Source: Mycobacterium yunnanensis (lineage in GTDB: Bacteria > Actinomycetota > Actinomycetes > Mycobacteriales > Mycobacteriaceae). From it: DNA of 64,000 bases. Where the stretch lies: NCBI RefSeq assembly GCF_025823185.1, contig NZ_JACKVK010000008.1:856312-920311 (forward strand), given 5' to 3'. The translations under genes were made by a program, and so were the position numbers. The first letter of the stretch is position 1; the number at the start of each line of letters is the position of its first letter. Below, piece after piece: positions 9,751 through 19,184 of the stretch. Below the pieces are notes generated by a model that did not search any database, was not told where the DNA came from, and was given only the letters and a program-made list of their open reading frames with translations.

Positions 9751-10862
9751 GTCGGCAGGTCGTGGTGGTGGGGCCCAAGGAGGTCGTCGGCCGACACGCC
9801 GTTGATCCGGATCTGGCGACGACCGCCCTGGAGTGCGTCGACGACGACCACGCGCTCGTCGACGACCGCGTCGTCGAGGTCGACGACCTGTGGCGCGACG
9901 TCGTCGGTTCGGCCCTCGGCGGTAGGTGCCCACGGCTGGCGCTGATCTGCCCGTCGTGGTGGGGCTCCCGGCGCCTGGCTCGCGTCCTGGCGGCGGGCAG
10001 GCAGTGGTGCGACGACGTCGTCGTGCTCCCGCGCGCCGAGGTGTGGTCCACCGCCACGACCGTGGTGGAACTCGGACCCGAGCTGGTGGTCGTCCACGCC
10101 GACGGGCGACGGCATGCCATCGCGCGGGCCACGTACGGGGGCGGGATCGTGGCGGCCGTGGTAGCCCATCTCGACGGGCAGCCCGAGGTGACCGTCGATG
10201 TTCCGGCCGGACTGGCGCTGCTGGGCGCCGATCTCGTTCGCGCACTGCGCGGCCGTGGCGTCGACGTCGCGCAGCGGGACGACCGGACGATGACCGCCGC
10301 CGTCGGCGCGAACGCCCGCCGCGCGTTCAGGTGGCCCGTGCCGGCGCGCACCTCGGGGTTGGTCGCGGCAACGCTGACGGCGGGCGGACTCGTGTTCGCC
10401 GCGGTGACCGTCGGCGGGCGCCCCGTCGGGTCGGCGGTCGCCGTCGACGCGTCCTGGGTGGTGGAGGGTCGCGTGGCCGTCGAGGTGCCCGTGGGATGGA
10501 CCGTCGACAGGGTCACCTCGGGGCCGGGTTCGGCGCGGGTGCAAGTGAGCTCGCCGGGCGGGGACTCCGAGGTGATCCACGTGACGCAGTCCCGGGTGCC
10601 CGACACCGAGACGCTGGACTCCACCGGGGCGGCGTTGGCCGCCGTGCTCACGCGCCAACCGGACGGGGTGTTCGTCGACTTCACCGCCAGTGGCGAGCGG
10701 GCTGGTCGCCGCGCGGTCTCCTATCGGGAGGTGCGGCCCGACCGGCGGGTCGACTGGACCGTGCTGCTCGACGGGGGCGTGCGGATCGCCATCGGTTGTC
10801 AGGGCGCCGGTGACGCGTGTGACCGCGCCATCCGCTCGGCGCACGCAGTGACGCGAAAGTGA
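9747..10862 (+). CDS. Type VII secretion-associated protein (Rv3446c family)
   Basis: A 371-residue protein in the position of Rv3446c in the M. tuberculosis ESX-4 locus; the family is named for its link to type VII secretion, but its biochemical role is not known. The N-terminal half (about 1-190) is soluble and mixed alpha/beta. A single membrane segment lies at about 205-230 (SGLVAATLTAGGLVFAAVTV), and the C-terminal domain of about 130 residues is probably outside the membrane, with two cysteines near the end. The GTG start at 9747 overlaps the eccC4 stop (GTGA), indicating translational coupling. Confidence 0.85.
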   Translation: MSRQVVVVGPKEVVGRHAVDPDLATTALECVDDDHALVDDRVVEVDDLWRDVVGSALGGRCPRLALICPSWWGSRRLARVLAAGRQWCDDVVVLPRAEVWSTATTVVELGPELVVVHADGRRHAIARATYGGGIVAAVVAHLDGQPEVTVDVPAGLALLGADLVRALRGRGVDVAQRDDRTMTAAVGANARRAFRWPVPARTSGLVAATLTAGGLVFAAVTVGGRPVGSAVAVDASWVVEGRVAVEVPVGWTVDRVTSGPGSARVQVSSPGGDSEVIHVTQSRVPDTETLDSTGAALAAVLTRQPDGVFVDFTASGERAGRRAVSYREVRPDRRVDWTVLLDGGVRIAIGCQGAGDACDRAIRSAHAVTRK

Positions 10863-10935
10863 TTCATGCACAACGGAACCGAAGTGTGGATCGGTGCGTC
10901 GAAACAAGCATGGGATCGCACGTGGAGGGATTGCA

Positions 10936-11247
10936 ATGACCAGTGGAGCGCTGAACACCGACTTCGGTCTGATGTCGACCGTCGCAGGCAAGATCGACAC
11001 CTGCAACGAGGAGACCGGGGCCATGCTGCGGACGTTCATCGGCCAGATGAGCAGCGTTCCGGCGTCGGTGTGGGGTGGTGCGGCGGCCGCCCGTTTCCGC
11101 GACGTCGTCGACCGCTGGAACACCGAGTCCCTCGCGTTGCACCAGTCGCTGCAACGGATCTCCGAGACCATCCGGGTCAACGAGCGGACGTTGCGCGAGG
11201 CCGCCGACCAGCACTCGCATCGCATTGCCTCGGTCGACGTCCGCTGA
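10936..11247 (+). CDS. esxU: ESX-4 WXG100 secreted protein EsxU
   Basis: EsxU is one partner of the EsxU-EsxT heterodimer, the expected substrate of ESX-4. The product has 103 residues, two predicted helices and a WGG turn (Trp at about 46), which is the WXG signature. The ATG at 10936 follows a GGAGGG ribosome binding site; an in-frame upstream extension to 10894 lacks one. It lies 73 bp after the Rv3446c-like gene and 31 bp before esxT, so all four plus-strand ESX-4 genes probably form one operon. Confidence 0.93.
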   Translation: MTSGALNTDFGLMSTVAGKIDTCNEETGAMLRTFIGQMSSVPASVWGGAAAARFRDVVDRWNTESLALHQSLQRISETIRVNERTLREAADQHSHRIASVDVR

Positions 11248-11278
11248 CCCCTTCCTCCTCAACCGAAATGGAGCACTC

Positions 11279-11575
11279 GTGGAACCGGTTCTGTCCTACG
11301 ACTTCAACGAAATCGAATACACCGTCCGCCAGGAGATTCACCACACCTCCGCGCGTTTCAACGCGGCGCTGGACGATTTGCGGGCCCAGATAGCGCCCCT
11401 GCAGGCGGTGTGGACGCGGGAGGCCGCCGAGGCCTACCGCGTCGAGCAGGCCAGGTGGGATCAGTCGGCGGCCGCGCTGAACGACATGCTGATCGCCCTC
11501 GGCAACGCGGTCCGCGAGGGCGCCGACGACGTCGCCGACACCGACCGCCGCGCGGCAGGCGCCTGGGGCTTCTAG
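11279..11575 (+). CDS. esxT: ESX-4 WXG100-like secreted protein EsxT
   Basis: EsxT is the partner of EsxU. The product has 98 residues and the helical hairpin layout of the WXG100 family, but the turn reads WTR (Trp at about 45) instead of WXG; as I recall, the M. tuberculosis EsxT has the same WTR. The C-terminal part (GNAVREGADDVADTDRRAAGAWGF) carries a YxxxD/E-like secretion region in modified form. The GTG at 11279 is the start, and the gene ends just before a strong hairpin at 11595. Confidence 0.92.
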   Translation: MEPVLSYDFNEIEYTVRQEIHHTSARFNAALDDLRAQIAPLQAVWTREAAEAYRVEQARWDQSAAALNDMLIALGNAVREGADDVADTDRRAAGAWGF

Positions 11576-11594
11576 GCGCGCGGCACCTCAGACC

Positions 11595-11639
11595 CTGTGC
11601 GGTCCCAACCGGAGGAGAGGCCCGGGCGGGACCGCACAG
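11595..11639 (+). terminator. Perfect 12-bp hairpin downstream of esxT
   Basis: CTGTGCGGTCCC at 11595-11606 pairs perfectly with GGGACCGCACAG at 11628-11639 around a 21-base loop. No T tract follows, which is common for mycobacterial terminators. It lies 19 bp after esxT and before the rplM promoter, so it most likely ends the ESX-4 transcript. Confidence 0.7.
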
Positions 11640-11917
11640 TCGCGCCCGGCCCCGTCACCCGCATCGCGTGTGCGGTGAGATCGTCCGACGGCGCGAAATC
11701 GGGATCTGGCTGCACACTGGATGCGAGGGTTCGCCAGGGAGCCCGGGTAGGCGTTTTGACCTGCGGCGACGACGCCCGGTAGGCTGCTCGGTTGGCGCGC
11801 GGTGAGCTTTGGCTCCGTGGGTCCTCGGGTCTACGTCGGTCGCCGAGGACTTCCATCCCGTGCCTGACCGACACCCCGGTTCATCCGGGAAACCCGAGAG
11901 AAAGAAAAGGTAGCGCT
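11640..11917 (+). promoter_or_regulatory. Leader region of the rplM-rpsI operon with a sigma-A type promoter
   Basis: This gene-free stretch precedes rplM. It holds a good housekeeping promoter: -35 TTGACC at 11756-11761 and -10 TAGGCT at 11780-11785 with an 18-bp spacer. That gives an untranslated leader of about 125 bases before the GTG of rplM. Such leaders sometimes carry autoregulatory ribosomal-protein structures; I see no conserved structure that I can name. An A/G-rich stretch (AGAGAAAGAAAAGG, 11897-11910) serves as the ribosome binding site. Confidence 0.65.
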
Positions 11918-12357
11918 GTGCCTACGTACACGCCGAAGGCGGGTGACACCACGCGGACGTGGCATGTCATCGACGCCACGGACGTGGTCCTCGGCCGGCT
12001 CGCCGTTGCAGCAGCCACTCTGCTGCGCGGTAAGCACAAGCCGACGTTCACGCCGAATGTCGACGGTGGCGACTTCGTCATCATCATCAACGCCGACAAG
12101 GTCGCCATCAGCGGCGACAAGTTGAACACCAAGTTCGCCTACCGCCACTCGGGTTACCCCGGCGGCCTGCGCAGGCGCACCATTGGCGAGATCATGGCCA
12201 AGAACCCCGAGAAGGTCGTCGAGAACGCCATCATCGGGATGCTGCCCCACAACAAGCTGAGCCGTCAGGTTCAGAAGAAGCTCAAGGTGTACGCCGGTGC
12301 CGAGCACCCGCACATCGCGCAGCAGCCGGTTCCGTTCGAGATCAAGCAGGTGGCCCA

Positions 12358-12361
<4 letters not shown>
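11918..12361 (+). CDS. rplM: 50S ribosomal protein L13
   Basis: L13 is an early-assembling protein of the large ribosomal subunit. The 147-residue product has the expected family length and signature stretches ([17 protein letters not shown] near the N-terminus, [10 protein letters not shown] and [11 protein letters not shown] near the C-terminus). It starts at a GTG at 11918, and its stop codon overlaps the GTG of rpsI, the usual rplM-rpsI coupling. Confidence 0.98.
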
Positions 12362-12861
<500 letters not shown>

Positions 12862-12882
12862 TCCTCAGCACGGTTCATCCGC

Positions 12883-12926
12883 GAGCGTGCGCGTCTGTAC
12901 AAGGCGCGCACGCTCTCGGCTTTTCT
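12883..12926 (+). terminator. Intrinsic terminator between rpsI and glmM
   Basis: A perfect 11-bp stem (GAGCGTGCGCG at 12883-12893 with CGCGCACGCTC at 12905-12915) with an 11-base loop is followed by a T run (TTTTCT, 12921-12926). This is the most canonical rho-independent terminator in the window. It sits only about 10 bases before the glmM start and touches its ribosome binding site. Confidence 0.75.
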
Positions 12927-12935
12927 AGGAGGAGC

Positions 12936-14270
12936 ATGGGTCGCCTGTTTGGCACCGACGGTGTCCGCGGCGTCGCGAACACCGATCTGACCGCCGAGTT
13001 GGCATTGGCCCTCGGGTCGGCCGCCGCCCGCCGACTGGGCACGTCCGTCGGCAAGCGACGGGTCGCCGTCGTCGGCCGTGATCCTCGCGCCAGCGGTGAG
13101 ATGCTCGAGGCGGCCGTCATCGCCGGCATCACCAGCGAGGGCGTCGACGTGTTGCGCGCCGGTGTGCTGCCCACCCCGGCCGTCGCCCATCTGACCGGCG
13201 TCTACGGCGCCGAATTCGGCGTGATGATCTCCGCGTCGCACAACCCCATGCCCGACAACGGCATCAAGATCTTCGGTCCCGGCGGGCACAAGCTCGACGA
13301 CGACGCCGAGGACCGCATCGAGGAGCTGCTCGGCGCCGGACCCGGCGAGCGTCCCGTCGGCGCCGCCATCGGTCGCGTCCTGGACGCCGACGACGCACTC
13401 GAGCGCTACCTGCGGCACGTCGCGACCGCCGCCCCCACACCCCTGAACGGCCTCACCGTCGTCGTCGACTGCGCACACGGCGCCGCGTCGGTGGCCGGCC
13501 CGGCGGCCTATCGCGCCGCGGGCGCCACCGTCATCGCGATCAACGCAGAACCCAACGGCCTCAACATCAACGACGGCTGCGGGTCGACGCACATGGACGT
13601 GCTGCAGAAGGCCGTCGTAGCCCACGGGGCCGATCTGGGCCTTGCGCACGACGGGGACGCCGACCGGTGTCTGGCCGTCGACGCCGCCGGGGAGGTGGTC
13701 GACGGAGACGCCATCATGGTGATCCTCGCGCTGGCCATGCGCGACGCAGGCGATCTGACGTCGAACACCTTGGTCGCCACGGTGATGAGCAACCTGGGGT
13801 TGCACATCGCGATGCGCGCCGCGGGAATCGAGGTGCGCACCACCGCGGTCGGGGATAGGTACGTGCTGGAAGAACTGCGGGCGGGGGGCTACGCGCTGGG
13901 CGGCGAGCAGTCCGGCCACGTCGTGATGCCGTCGCTGGGCACCACCGGGGACGGGATCGCAACCGGGCTGCGCCTGATGGCGCGGATGGCGCAAACCCGC
14001 TCGACGCTGGCCCAACTGTCGGCGCCGATGCACACCTTGCCGCAGGTGCTGATAAACGTTCAGGTCGCCGACAAGGCCACCGTCGCCGAGGCGCCCTCGG
14101 TGCGCTCCGCGGTCGCCGAGGCCGAGGCCGAGCTTGGCGACACCGGCCGAATCTTGTTGCGGCCCTCAGGAACCGAGCAGGTCGTCCGGGTAATGGTCGA
14201 GGCCGCCGACGAGGACACCGCACGTCTGCTGGCCGCGCGGGTCGCCGATTCGGTCAGCCAACAGCGCTGA
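12936..14270 (+). CDS. glmM: Phosphoglucosamine mutase
   Basis: GlmM converts glucosamine-6-phosphate to glucosamine-1-phosphate, feeding UDP-GlcNAc and hence peptidoglycan. The 444-residue product has the family length, the phosphoserine loop ISASHNP (Ser near residue 99), the metal loop DGDADR (near 239-244), and the C-terminal phosphate-binding [12 protein letters not shown]. It starts at an ATG with GGAGGAG directly upstream. It follows rpsI, as in M. tuberculosis (mrsA). GlmS, the preceding enzyme of the pathway, is encoded at 55219. Confidence 0.97.
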   Translation: MGRLFGTDGVRGVANTDLTAELALALGSAAARRLGTSVGKRRVAVVGRDPRASGEMLEAAVIAGITSEGVDVLRAGVLPTPAVAHLTGVYGAEFGVMISASHNPMPDNGIKIFGPGGHKLDDDAEDRIEELLGAGPGERPVGAAIGRVLDADDALERYLRHVATAAPTPLNGLTVVVDCAHGAASVAGPAAYRAAGATVIAINAEPNGLNINDGCGSTHMDVLQKAVVAHGADLGLAHDGDADRCLAVDAAGEVVDGDAIMVILALAMRDAGDLTSNTLVATVMSNLGLHIAMRAAGIEVRTTAVGDRYVLEELRAGGYALGGEQSGHVVMPSLGTTGDGIATGLRLMARMAQTRSTLAQLSAPMHTLPQVLINVQVADKATVAEAPSVRSAVAEAEAELGDTGRILLRPSGTEQVVRVMVEAADEDTARLLAARVADSVSQQR

Positions 14271-14280
14271 GGTCCGGCGT

Positions 14281-14298
14281 TGCAACCACGCTGCAACG
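14281..14298 (+). promoter_or_regulatory. Direct-repeat operator at the glpK promoter (site 1 of 3)
   Basis: TGCAACC-ACGC-TGCAACG: two 7-bp half-sites in direct orientation with an 11-bp period. Ten bases after it comes a -10-like TAGGTT (14309-14314), so the second half-site covers the -35 region. The same element with identical geometry occurs at 19922-19939 and, on the minus strand, at 19167-19184. This is likely a binding site of an activator; the LuxR-type protein encoded at 18394-19119 is the best local candidate (inference). Confidence 0.7.
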
Positions 14299-14368
14299 GT
14301 GGACCGCCTAGGTTGTGTGACGACAGACACACGTGCGTCGGCGGTGGCCGGCAGGCAAAGGAGCACCG

Positions 14369-15886
14369 TTGACCAAGTTCGTCGCCGCGATCGACCAGGG
14401 CACCACCAGTACCCGCGCCATGATCTTCGACCACGACGGCGCCGAAGTGGGTCGCCACCAGCTCGAGCACGACCAGATCCTGCCGCAGGCCGGCTGGGTC
14501 GAGCACAACCCGGTGGAGATCTGGGAGCGCACCGCCTCGGTGCTGACCTCGGTGCTCAACAAGACCAACCTGCAAACCGAGGATCTCGCCGCGCTTGGCA
14601 TCACCAACCAGCGCGAGACGGCCCTGGTGTGGGATCGCAAGACCGGAAGGCCGTACTACAACGCCATCGTCTGGCAGGACACCCGTACCGACCGCATCGC
14701 CACCGCGCTGGACCGCGACGGTCGCGGTGACGTGATCCGGCGCAAGGCCGGTCTGCCGCCGGCCACGTACTTCTCGGCAGGCAAGGTGCAGTGGATTCTG
14801 GAGAACGTCGACGGCGTCCGTGCGGCCGCCGAGCGCGGCGACGCGATCTTCGGAACCAGCGACAGCTGGGTGGTGTGGAATCTGACCGGCGGTCCGCGCG
14901 GTGGCGTTCACGTCACCGACGTGACCAACGCCAGCCGGACCATGCTGATGGACCTGGAGACCCTCGACTGGGACGACGAACTGTTGTCGTTCTTCGACAT
15001 CCCGCGCCAGATGCTGCCGAAGATCGTGCCGTCGTCCTCACCGGAGCCGTACGGCACCACCCTCGACACCGGTCCGCTCGGCGGGGAGGTGCCGGTGACG
15101 GGCATCCTCGGCGACCAGCAGGCCGCGATGGTCGGCCAGGTGTGCCTGGCTCCCGGTGAGGCCAAGAACACCTACGGAACCGGAAACTTCCTGCTGCTCA
15201 ACACCGGCGAGAAGATCGTGCGCTCGGAGAACGGGTTGCTGACCACCGTCTGCTACCAGTTCGGTGACGCGAAACCCGTATACGCGCTCGAGGGTTCGAT
15301 CGCCGTGACCGGGTCGGCCGTGCAATGGTTGCGCGACCAGCTGGGCATCATCAGCGGTGCCGCGCAGAGCGAGTCGCTGGCCAGGCAGGTCGAGGACAAC
15401 GGCGGGGTGTACTTCGTCCCCGCGTTCTCCGGATTGTTCGCGCCGTACTGGCGCTCGGACGCCCGCGGTGCGATCGTCGGGCTGTCGCGGTTCAACACCA
15501 ATGCCCACGTCGCGCGCGCCACGCTGGAGGCGATCTGCTACCAGAGCCGTGACGTGGTCGACGCGATGGAAGCCGATTCCGGTGTGCACCTGGAGGTTCT
15601 GAAGGTCGACGGCGGCATCACCGCCAACGATCTGTGCATGCAGATTCAGTCCGACGTGCTCGGCGTCGACGTGGTCAAGCCCGTGGTGGCGGAGACGACG
15701 GCGCTGGGTGCCGCCTACGCGGCCGGGTTGGCGGTGGGGTTCTGGGACAACCCCGACGATCTGCGGGCTAACTGGCAGGAGGACACGCGCTGGACGCCGT
15801 CCTGGAGCGACGACCAGCGTGCGGCCGGGTACGAGGGCTGGCAGAAGGCCGTGCAGCGCACTCTGGACTGGGTCGACGTCTCCTAG
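14369..15886 (+). CDS. glpK: Glycerol kinase
   Basis: GlpK phosphorylates glycerol to glycerol-3-phosphate with ATP in the cytoplasm. The 505-residue product has the FGGY-kinase fold: an N-terminal phosphate loop ([11 protein letters not shown]), a substrate stretch (WQDTRTD), and the C-terminal GxGxAxxAG-like region. The TTG start has AAAGGAG at good distance; an in-frame ATG at 14333 lacks a good site. Promoter and operator lie in the 98 bp after glmM. It opens the glycerol/diol block together with glpF and the dehydratase genes. Confidence 0.96.
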   Translation: MTKFVAAIDQGTTSTRAMIFDHDGAEVGRHQLEHDQILPQAGWVEHNPVEIWERTASVLTSVLNKTNLQTEDLAALGITNQRETALVWDRKTGRPYYNAIVWQDTRTDRIATALDRDGRGDVIRRKAGLPPATYFSAGKVQWILENVDGVRAAAERGDAIFGTSDSWVVWNLTGGPRGGVHVTDVTNASRTMLMDLETLDWDDELLSFFDIPRQMLPKIVPSSSPEPYGTTLDTGPLGGEVPVTGILGDQQAAMVGQVCLAPGEAKNTYGTGNFLLLNTGEKIVRSENGLLTTVCYQFGDAKPVYALEGSIAVTGSAVQWLRDQLGIISGAAQSESLARQVEDNGGVYFVPAFSGLFAPYWRSDARGAIVGLSRFNTNAHVARATLEAICYQSRDVVDAMEADSGVHLEVLKVDGGITANDLCMQIQSDVLGVDVVKPVVAETTALGAAYAAGLAVGFWDNPDDLRANWQEDTRWTPSWSDDQRAAGYEGWQKAVQRTLDWVDVS

Positions 15887-15927
15887 CTCAAAGGGCGCCT
15901 AGCGCAACGGCGTTGCCGCACCGGCCC

Positions 15928-16332
15928 TCACGAGCCGAGTACGGCCACGCCTGCCTCGGCGACGGACACGTCCTGCTCGACGCTGCCCGCGCTGACGCCG
16001 ATGGCGCCGATGACGTGGTCCCCATCGGTCAGCAGGATGCCGCCGCCGAAGATGACCAGGCCGCCGCTGAGCTGCTCCAGACCGTAGAGTTCGGCGCCCG
16101 GTTGCACCAGCGGCGTCAGGGCGCTGGTGGGCGCGTTCATCAGGATCGACGTGCGCGCCTTGCGGATCGAGATGTCGACGCTGGCCTTGATGGCGCCGTC
16201 CATGCGGGCGAACGCGACCAGGTGCCCGCCGTCGTCGACGACGGCGATGTTCATCGGCTGACCGATCTCGCGCGCCTTCTCGACGGCGGCCTCCACGACG
16301 GTGGTGGCGACGGGCAAGGTGATGGCACTCAT
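15928..16332 (-). CDS. GlcG/HbpS family (PduO C-terminal-like) small protein
   Basis: A 134-residue protein of the GlcG/HbpS family (DUF336), which in other bacteria binds heme or corrinoid-type ligands and is often found with glycolate, propanediol or glycerol dehydratase genes; the same fold is the C-terminal domain of PduO. Family hallmarks are the AVVDDGGHLVAFARMDGA block near residues 30-45 and the C-terminal GAIGVSAGSVEQD block. It is convergent with glpK and divergent from glpF, with AGAAAGG upstream of the ATG. Its location suggests help with the B12 cofactor or substrate sensing; the exact role is unknown. Confidence 0.8.
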   Translation of the reverse strand: MSAITLPVATTVVEAAVEKAREIGQPMNIAVVDDGGHLVAFARMDGAIKASVDISIRKARTSILMNAPTSALTPLVQPGAELYGLEQLSGGLVIFGGGILLTDGDHVIGAIGVSAGSVEQDVSVAEAGVAVLGS

Positions 16333-16559
16333 GGGTGGCCTTTCTAATCATCGATGCGGCAACGCCTTTGGTCGGCCGGACGCATGGTCGACCGTACAGG
16401 CGTGTCATGCTCGTTCGTCGGCGTTCGGCCGTTCCGGCGCGCGAAGACTAACCAAAGACTGTCCGTCGGATCAGTAGTCGGGCGGGACGCTCGTGAAAGC
16501 CGCCAACCGCGGTGCGCATCCGAAAATACTGAAGGGACACTTCGGAGAGGTCGTAGTCG
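16333..16559. promoter_or_regulatory. Divergent promoter region between the HbpS-like gene and glpF
   Basis: This gene-free 227-bp stretch must hold promoters for both flanking genes. A GGAGAGG ribosome binding site precedes glpF. I do not find the TGCAAC direct-repeat operator here, nor a clearly scoring -35/-10 pair. Confidence 0.4.
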
Positions 16560-17270
16560 GTGTCCAACGTTGACGTGTTCATGTGGGAATTCTTGGGCAC
16601 CACGATCCTGTGCCTGCTGGGCAACGGCTCGGTGGCCGCGGTGGTACTGAAGAACTCGTACTCCCACGGCACCGGTGGTGATTGGATCATCATCGTGCTT
16701 GGCTGGGGGTTCGGCGTCTTCGCCGGGGCCAGCATCGCCGCCCCGTCCGGCGCCCACATCAACCCGGCAGTGTCTCTGGCCGTGGCGATTTCGGGTGGCA
16801 TCCCGTGGTCGACGCTGCCCGTCTACTGGGCGGCGCAGATGCTCGGCGGCATCGCGGGAGCATCCCTGTGTTGGGCGGCGTTCAAACTTCAATTCGACAA
16901 CATGGACGACAACTCGGGTACCCGCGGCATCTTCTGCACCACGCCGTTCGTGAAGGGTCTGCCGTGGAACATGGCCACCGAGGTGATCGCCACCTTCGTG
17001 CTGGTCTTCTTCATCCTGACCAATCCGCAAGCCAACGGGGCGCTGAGCTACGGCGCCGTCACGTTCGTCATCATCACGATCGGCTTCGGACTCGGCGGGC
17101 CGACGGGCTACGCCGTCAACCCAGCTCGCGATCTCGGCCCCCGAATCGCGTACTGGTTCCTGCCGATCAAGGGCAAGGCCGGTCCCGATTGGAGTTATTC
17201 CTGGGTGCCGGTGTTCGGCCCGCTGCTTGGCGCGGCCCTGGCCGCTGGTTTGGGCCTGCTGGTGATGTAG
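16560..17270 (+). CDS. glpF: Glycerol facilitator (MIP/aquaglyceroporin)
   Basis: This is a membrane channel for glycerol and other small polyols. The 236-residue product has six membrane helices and two half-helix NPA motifs: HINPAV (Asn near 68) and AVNPARD (Asn near 187). The Asp after the second NPAR is the residue that marks glycerol-conducting members rather than water channels. The GTG start is preceded by GGAGAGG. It is convergent with the cobA-like gene and fits the glycerol kinase and dehydratase neighbours. Confidence 0.93.
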   Translation: MSNVDVFMWEFLGTTILCLLGNGSVAAVVLKNSYSHGTGGDWIIIVLGWGFGVFAGASIAAPSGAHINPAVSLAVAISGGIPWSTLPVYWAAQMLGGIAGASLCWAAFKLQFDNMDDNSGTRGIFCTTPFVKGLPWNMATEVIATFVLVFFILTNPQANGALSYGAVTFVIITIGFGLGGPTGYAVNPARDLGPRIAYWFLPIKGKAGPDWSYSWVPVFGPLLGAALAAGLGLLVM

Positions 17271-17291
17271 CCGCGTGAGGGGTTGGCGGGG

Positions 17292-18425
17292 TCAGCCGAC
17301 GTGGAGTTCGGCGGTCCGTTGCCGGGCCATCCGGCCGGCCACGAAGCCGGCCACCGCCCCGATGACGGTCGTCGCCGGCGGCCCCACCTTGGCGCGCCGG
17401 GCGGCGTCGGCGATGGTGCCGAGAGTCGCGCGGACCTCGCGCTGACTGGACATGCTGCCGTCGGCGATCACCGCGGCCGGGGTGGTGGCGCTCAGGCCGC
17501 CGTCGACCAGCGCGCGGGCGATCGCGTCGAGGTTGGCCACGGCCATCATCAGGACGATCGTCGTGTTGGTGCGCGCCAGCGCGGCGTAGTTCACCGCCGA
17601 GTCGGGATGGTCGGGCGGGACGTGACCGGACACCACCGTGAAGCCCTGCGTCAGGCCGCGGTGGGTGACGGGAATTCCAGCCGACGCGGGCGCCGCGATC
17701 GCCGAACTGACCCCGGGAATCACGTCGACGGTGATGCCGGCCCGCACGCATTCGTCGATCTCCTCGCCACCACGGCCGAAGACGAATCCGTCACCGCCTT
17801 TGAGGCGCACCACCGTTCGACCGGCGAGTGCATGCCGGATCAGGTGTGCGTTGATGTCGTGCTGCTCCATCCGTCGCCCGCCGGGGAACTTCGCGGCGTC
17901 GACGACGATTGCGTGCGGGGCGAGCTCGGCCAGGGCCGAGATCGGCGCCAGCCGGTCGGTGACGACGACGTCGGCCCCTTCGATCGCGTCGCGACCGGCG
18001 ACGGTCAGCAGCCCGGGGTCCCCGGGGCCGCCGCCGACCAGGATGACGCGTCCGGTGGGGGAAGCCGGCGGCCGGGGGCGATCCACCACGCAGAACACGT
18101 CGCGCCGACGGGCGGCGGCGGCGATCGCGGCGTCGGTCGCGGCGTCGCCGGTGTGGGCGAGTACCAGTGCGGCCCGGGCGAGGTCGGAGGCGGCGAACCC
18201 GCGGCGGTGCAGGCTGAGCCGGCCGTGTTCGGCGAGGTCACGCAGGTGCGCAGGGGGATTGGGGCACACGACCGTGACGACGGCGCCGGCCGCGAGGAGC
18301 GCGTCGGTGGCGGCCATCGCCCGGCTCGTCGCCCCTGCGACGGTCACCGCCCGGCCTGCGACGGGCAGGTCGAGCGAGATCGTCGGTGTCGGGTCAGCGG
18401 GTGCGTGCTGCGGGCCGATGGCCAC
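17292..18425 (-). CDS. cobA: Uroporphyrinogen-III C-methyltransferase with an N-terminal Rossmann-like domain
   Basis: The C-terminal 245 residues form a complete SUMT/CobA methyltransferase (VGGGPGDPGLLTVAGRDAI, VRLKGGDGFVFGRGGEE, PGVSSAIAAPASAGIPVTHRG), making precorrin-2 from uroporphyrinogen III, the first committed step to cobalamin and siroheme. The N-terminal 110 residues look like a CysG-type precorrin-2 dehydrogenase domain, but its glycine-rich loop reads GATSRA rather than the usual GGGxVA, so NAD binding may be lost. The GTG start lies inside the end of the upstream regulator gene (32-bp overlap), so the two are co-transcribed. It supports B12 supply for the dehydratase. Confidence 0.88.
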   Translation of the reverse strand: MAIGPQHAPADPTPTISLDLPVAGRAVTVAGATSRAMAATDALLAAGAVVTVVCPNPPAHLRDLAEHGRLSLHRRGFAASDLARAALVLAHTGDAATDAAIAAAARRRDVFCVVDRPRPPASPTGRVILVGGGPGDPGLLTVAGRDAIEGADVVVTDRLAPISALAELAPHAIVVDAAKFPGGRRMEQHDINAHLIRHALAGRTVVRLKGGDGFVFGRGGEEIDECVRAGITVDVIPGVSSAIAAPASAGIPVTHRGLTQGFTVVSGHVPPDHPDSAVNYAALARTNTTIVLMMAVANLDAIARALVDGGLSATTPAAVIADGSMSSQREVRATLGTIADAARRAKVGPPATTVIGAVAGFVAGRMARQRTAELHVG

Positions 18426-19119
18426 CGACGCCTCCCCGTGCCCGGCCTCGCAACGCCGCCGAGACCAACGCCGCCCGTTTGTGCACGCCGAATTTGTCCA
18501 TGATGTTGTGCAGGTGGAACTTGACCGTGGCCTCGGAGATGAACAGGTCGGTGGCGATCGCGCGGTTGTCCAATCCCTCGGTCAACAGGGCCAGCACCTC
18601 CTTTTCGCGACGGGTGAGCAGGCCCGCGGAGTCGTGCTCGGCAGGCGTGGCCTGGGCGCGCAGTTCGTCGACGAGGGTGGAGGCGCTGTGCGGGTCGAGC
18701 GCGGTCTGCCCGTCCAGGACCCGGGCAACGGCACTGAGTACCTCGACCGACGGTGACCGGCGGTCGACGAGTGCGTCGGCACCGGCCCGTACGAGGTCCA
18801 GCGCGTGACCGGGTGACTCCTCGCCGTCCATCACGACGACGATCCTGGGCACCGGGTCGAGGTGCCTGCGCAGTGCGGCCAACTGCAGTCCGTGCCCGGC
18901 GTCGACGATCAGCAATTCGGGGGCCGCCCGCGCCAGCCGCTCGACGAGGTCGCCGTCGTGGCGAAGGTCGCCGACGACGCGAATGCCGTCGACCTCGCCG
19001 AGCAGGTGAACCAGTCCGTGCAACAGCAGCTCGTCGTCCATGACGAAAACCGTTCGCGCGCCCGCGATGTCGCGCGTGCCGGGACGACTCGGTGCGTAGT
19101 GCGGTCGAGACCAACCCAT
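18394..19119 (-). CDS. NarL/LuxR-family response regulator
   Basis: A two-domain regulator of about 241 residues. The N-terminal receiver domain is recognisable (VFVMDDELLL acidic pocket, LLIVDAG with the candidate phospho-Asp) but divergent: the usual lysine region is not clear. The C-terminal LuxR helix-turn-helix is well conserved (LTRREKEVLALLTEGLDNRAIATDLFISEATVKFHLHNIMDKF). I chose the ATG at 19119, which has GGAG upstream; the open frame continues to 19185. No histidine kinase is nearby. It precedes and overlaps the cobA-like gene and is the best candidate for the protein that binds the TGCAAC repeats in this block. Confidence 0.85.
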   Translation of the reverse strand: MGWSRPHYAPSRPGTRDIAGARTVFVMDDELLLHGLVHLLGEVDGIRVVGDLRHDGDLVERLARAAPELLIVDAGHGLQLAALRRHLDPVPRIVVVMDGEESPGHALDLVRAGADALVDRRSPSVEVLSAVARVLDGQTALDPHSASTLVDELRAQATPAEHDSAGLLTRREKEVLALLTEGLDNRAIATDLFISEATVKFHLHNIMDKFGVHKRAALVSAALRGRARGGVGGHRPAARTR

Positions 19120-19150
19120 CCTTGACTCCGTCCTGCCGGTCAGCGGGCGA

Positions 19151-19184
19151 ATGCTAACGTCTGGTGCGTTGCAGTTGCGTTGCA
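19151..19184 (-). promoter_or_regulatory. Direct-repeat operator and -10 element for the luxR-type gene (site 3 of 3)
   Basis: On the minus strand, TGCAACG-CAAC-TGCAACG (19184-19167) is followed after exactly ten bases by TAGCAT (19156-19151), a plausible -10. This matches the geometry at the glpK and dehydratase promoters and points toward the regulator starting at 19119. It lies within the last codons of the FhuF-like gene, which suggests an internal promoter giving the regulator its own transcript, possibly autoregulated. Confidence 0.6.
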
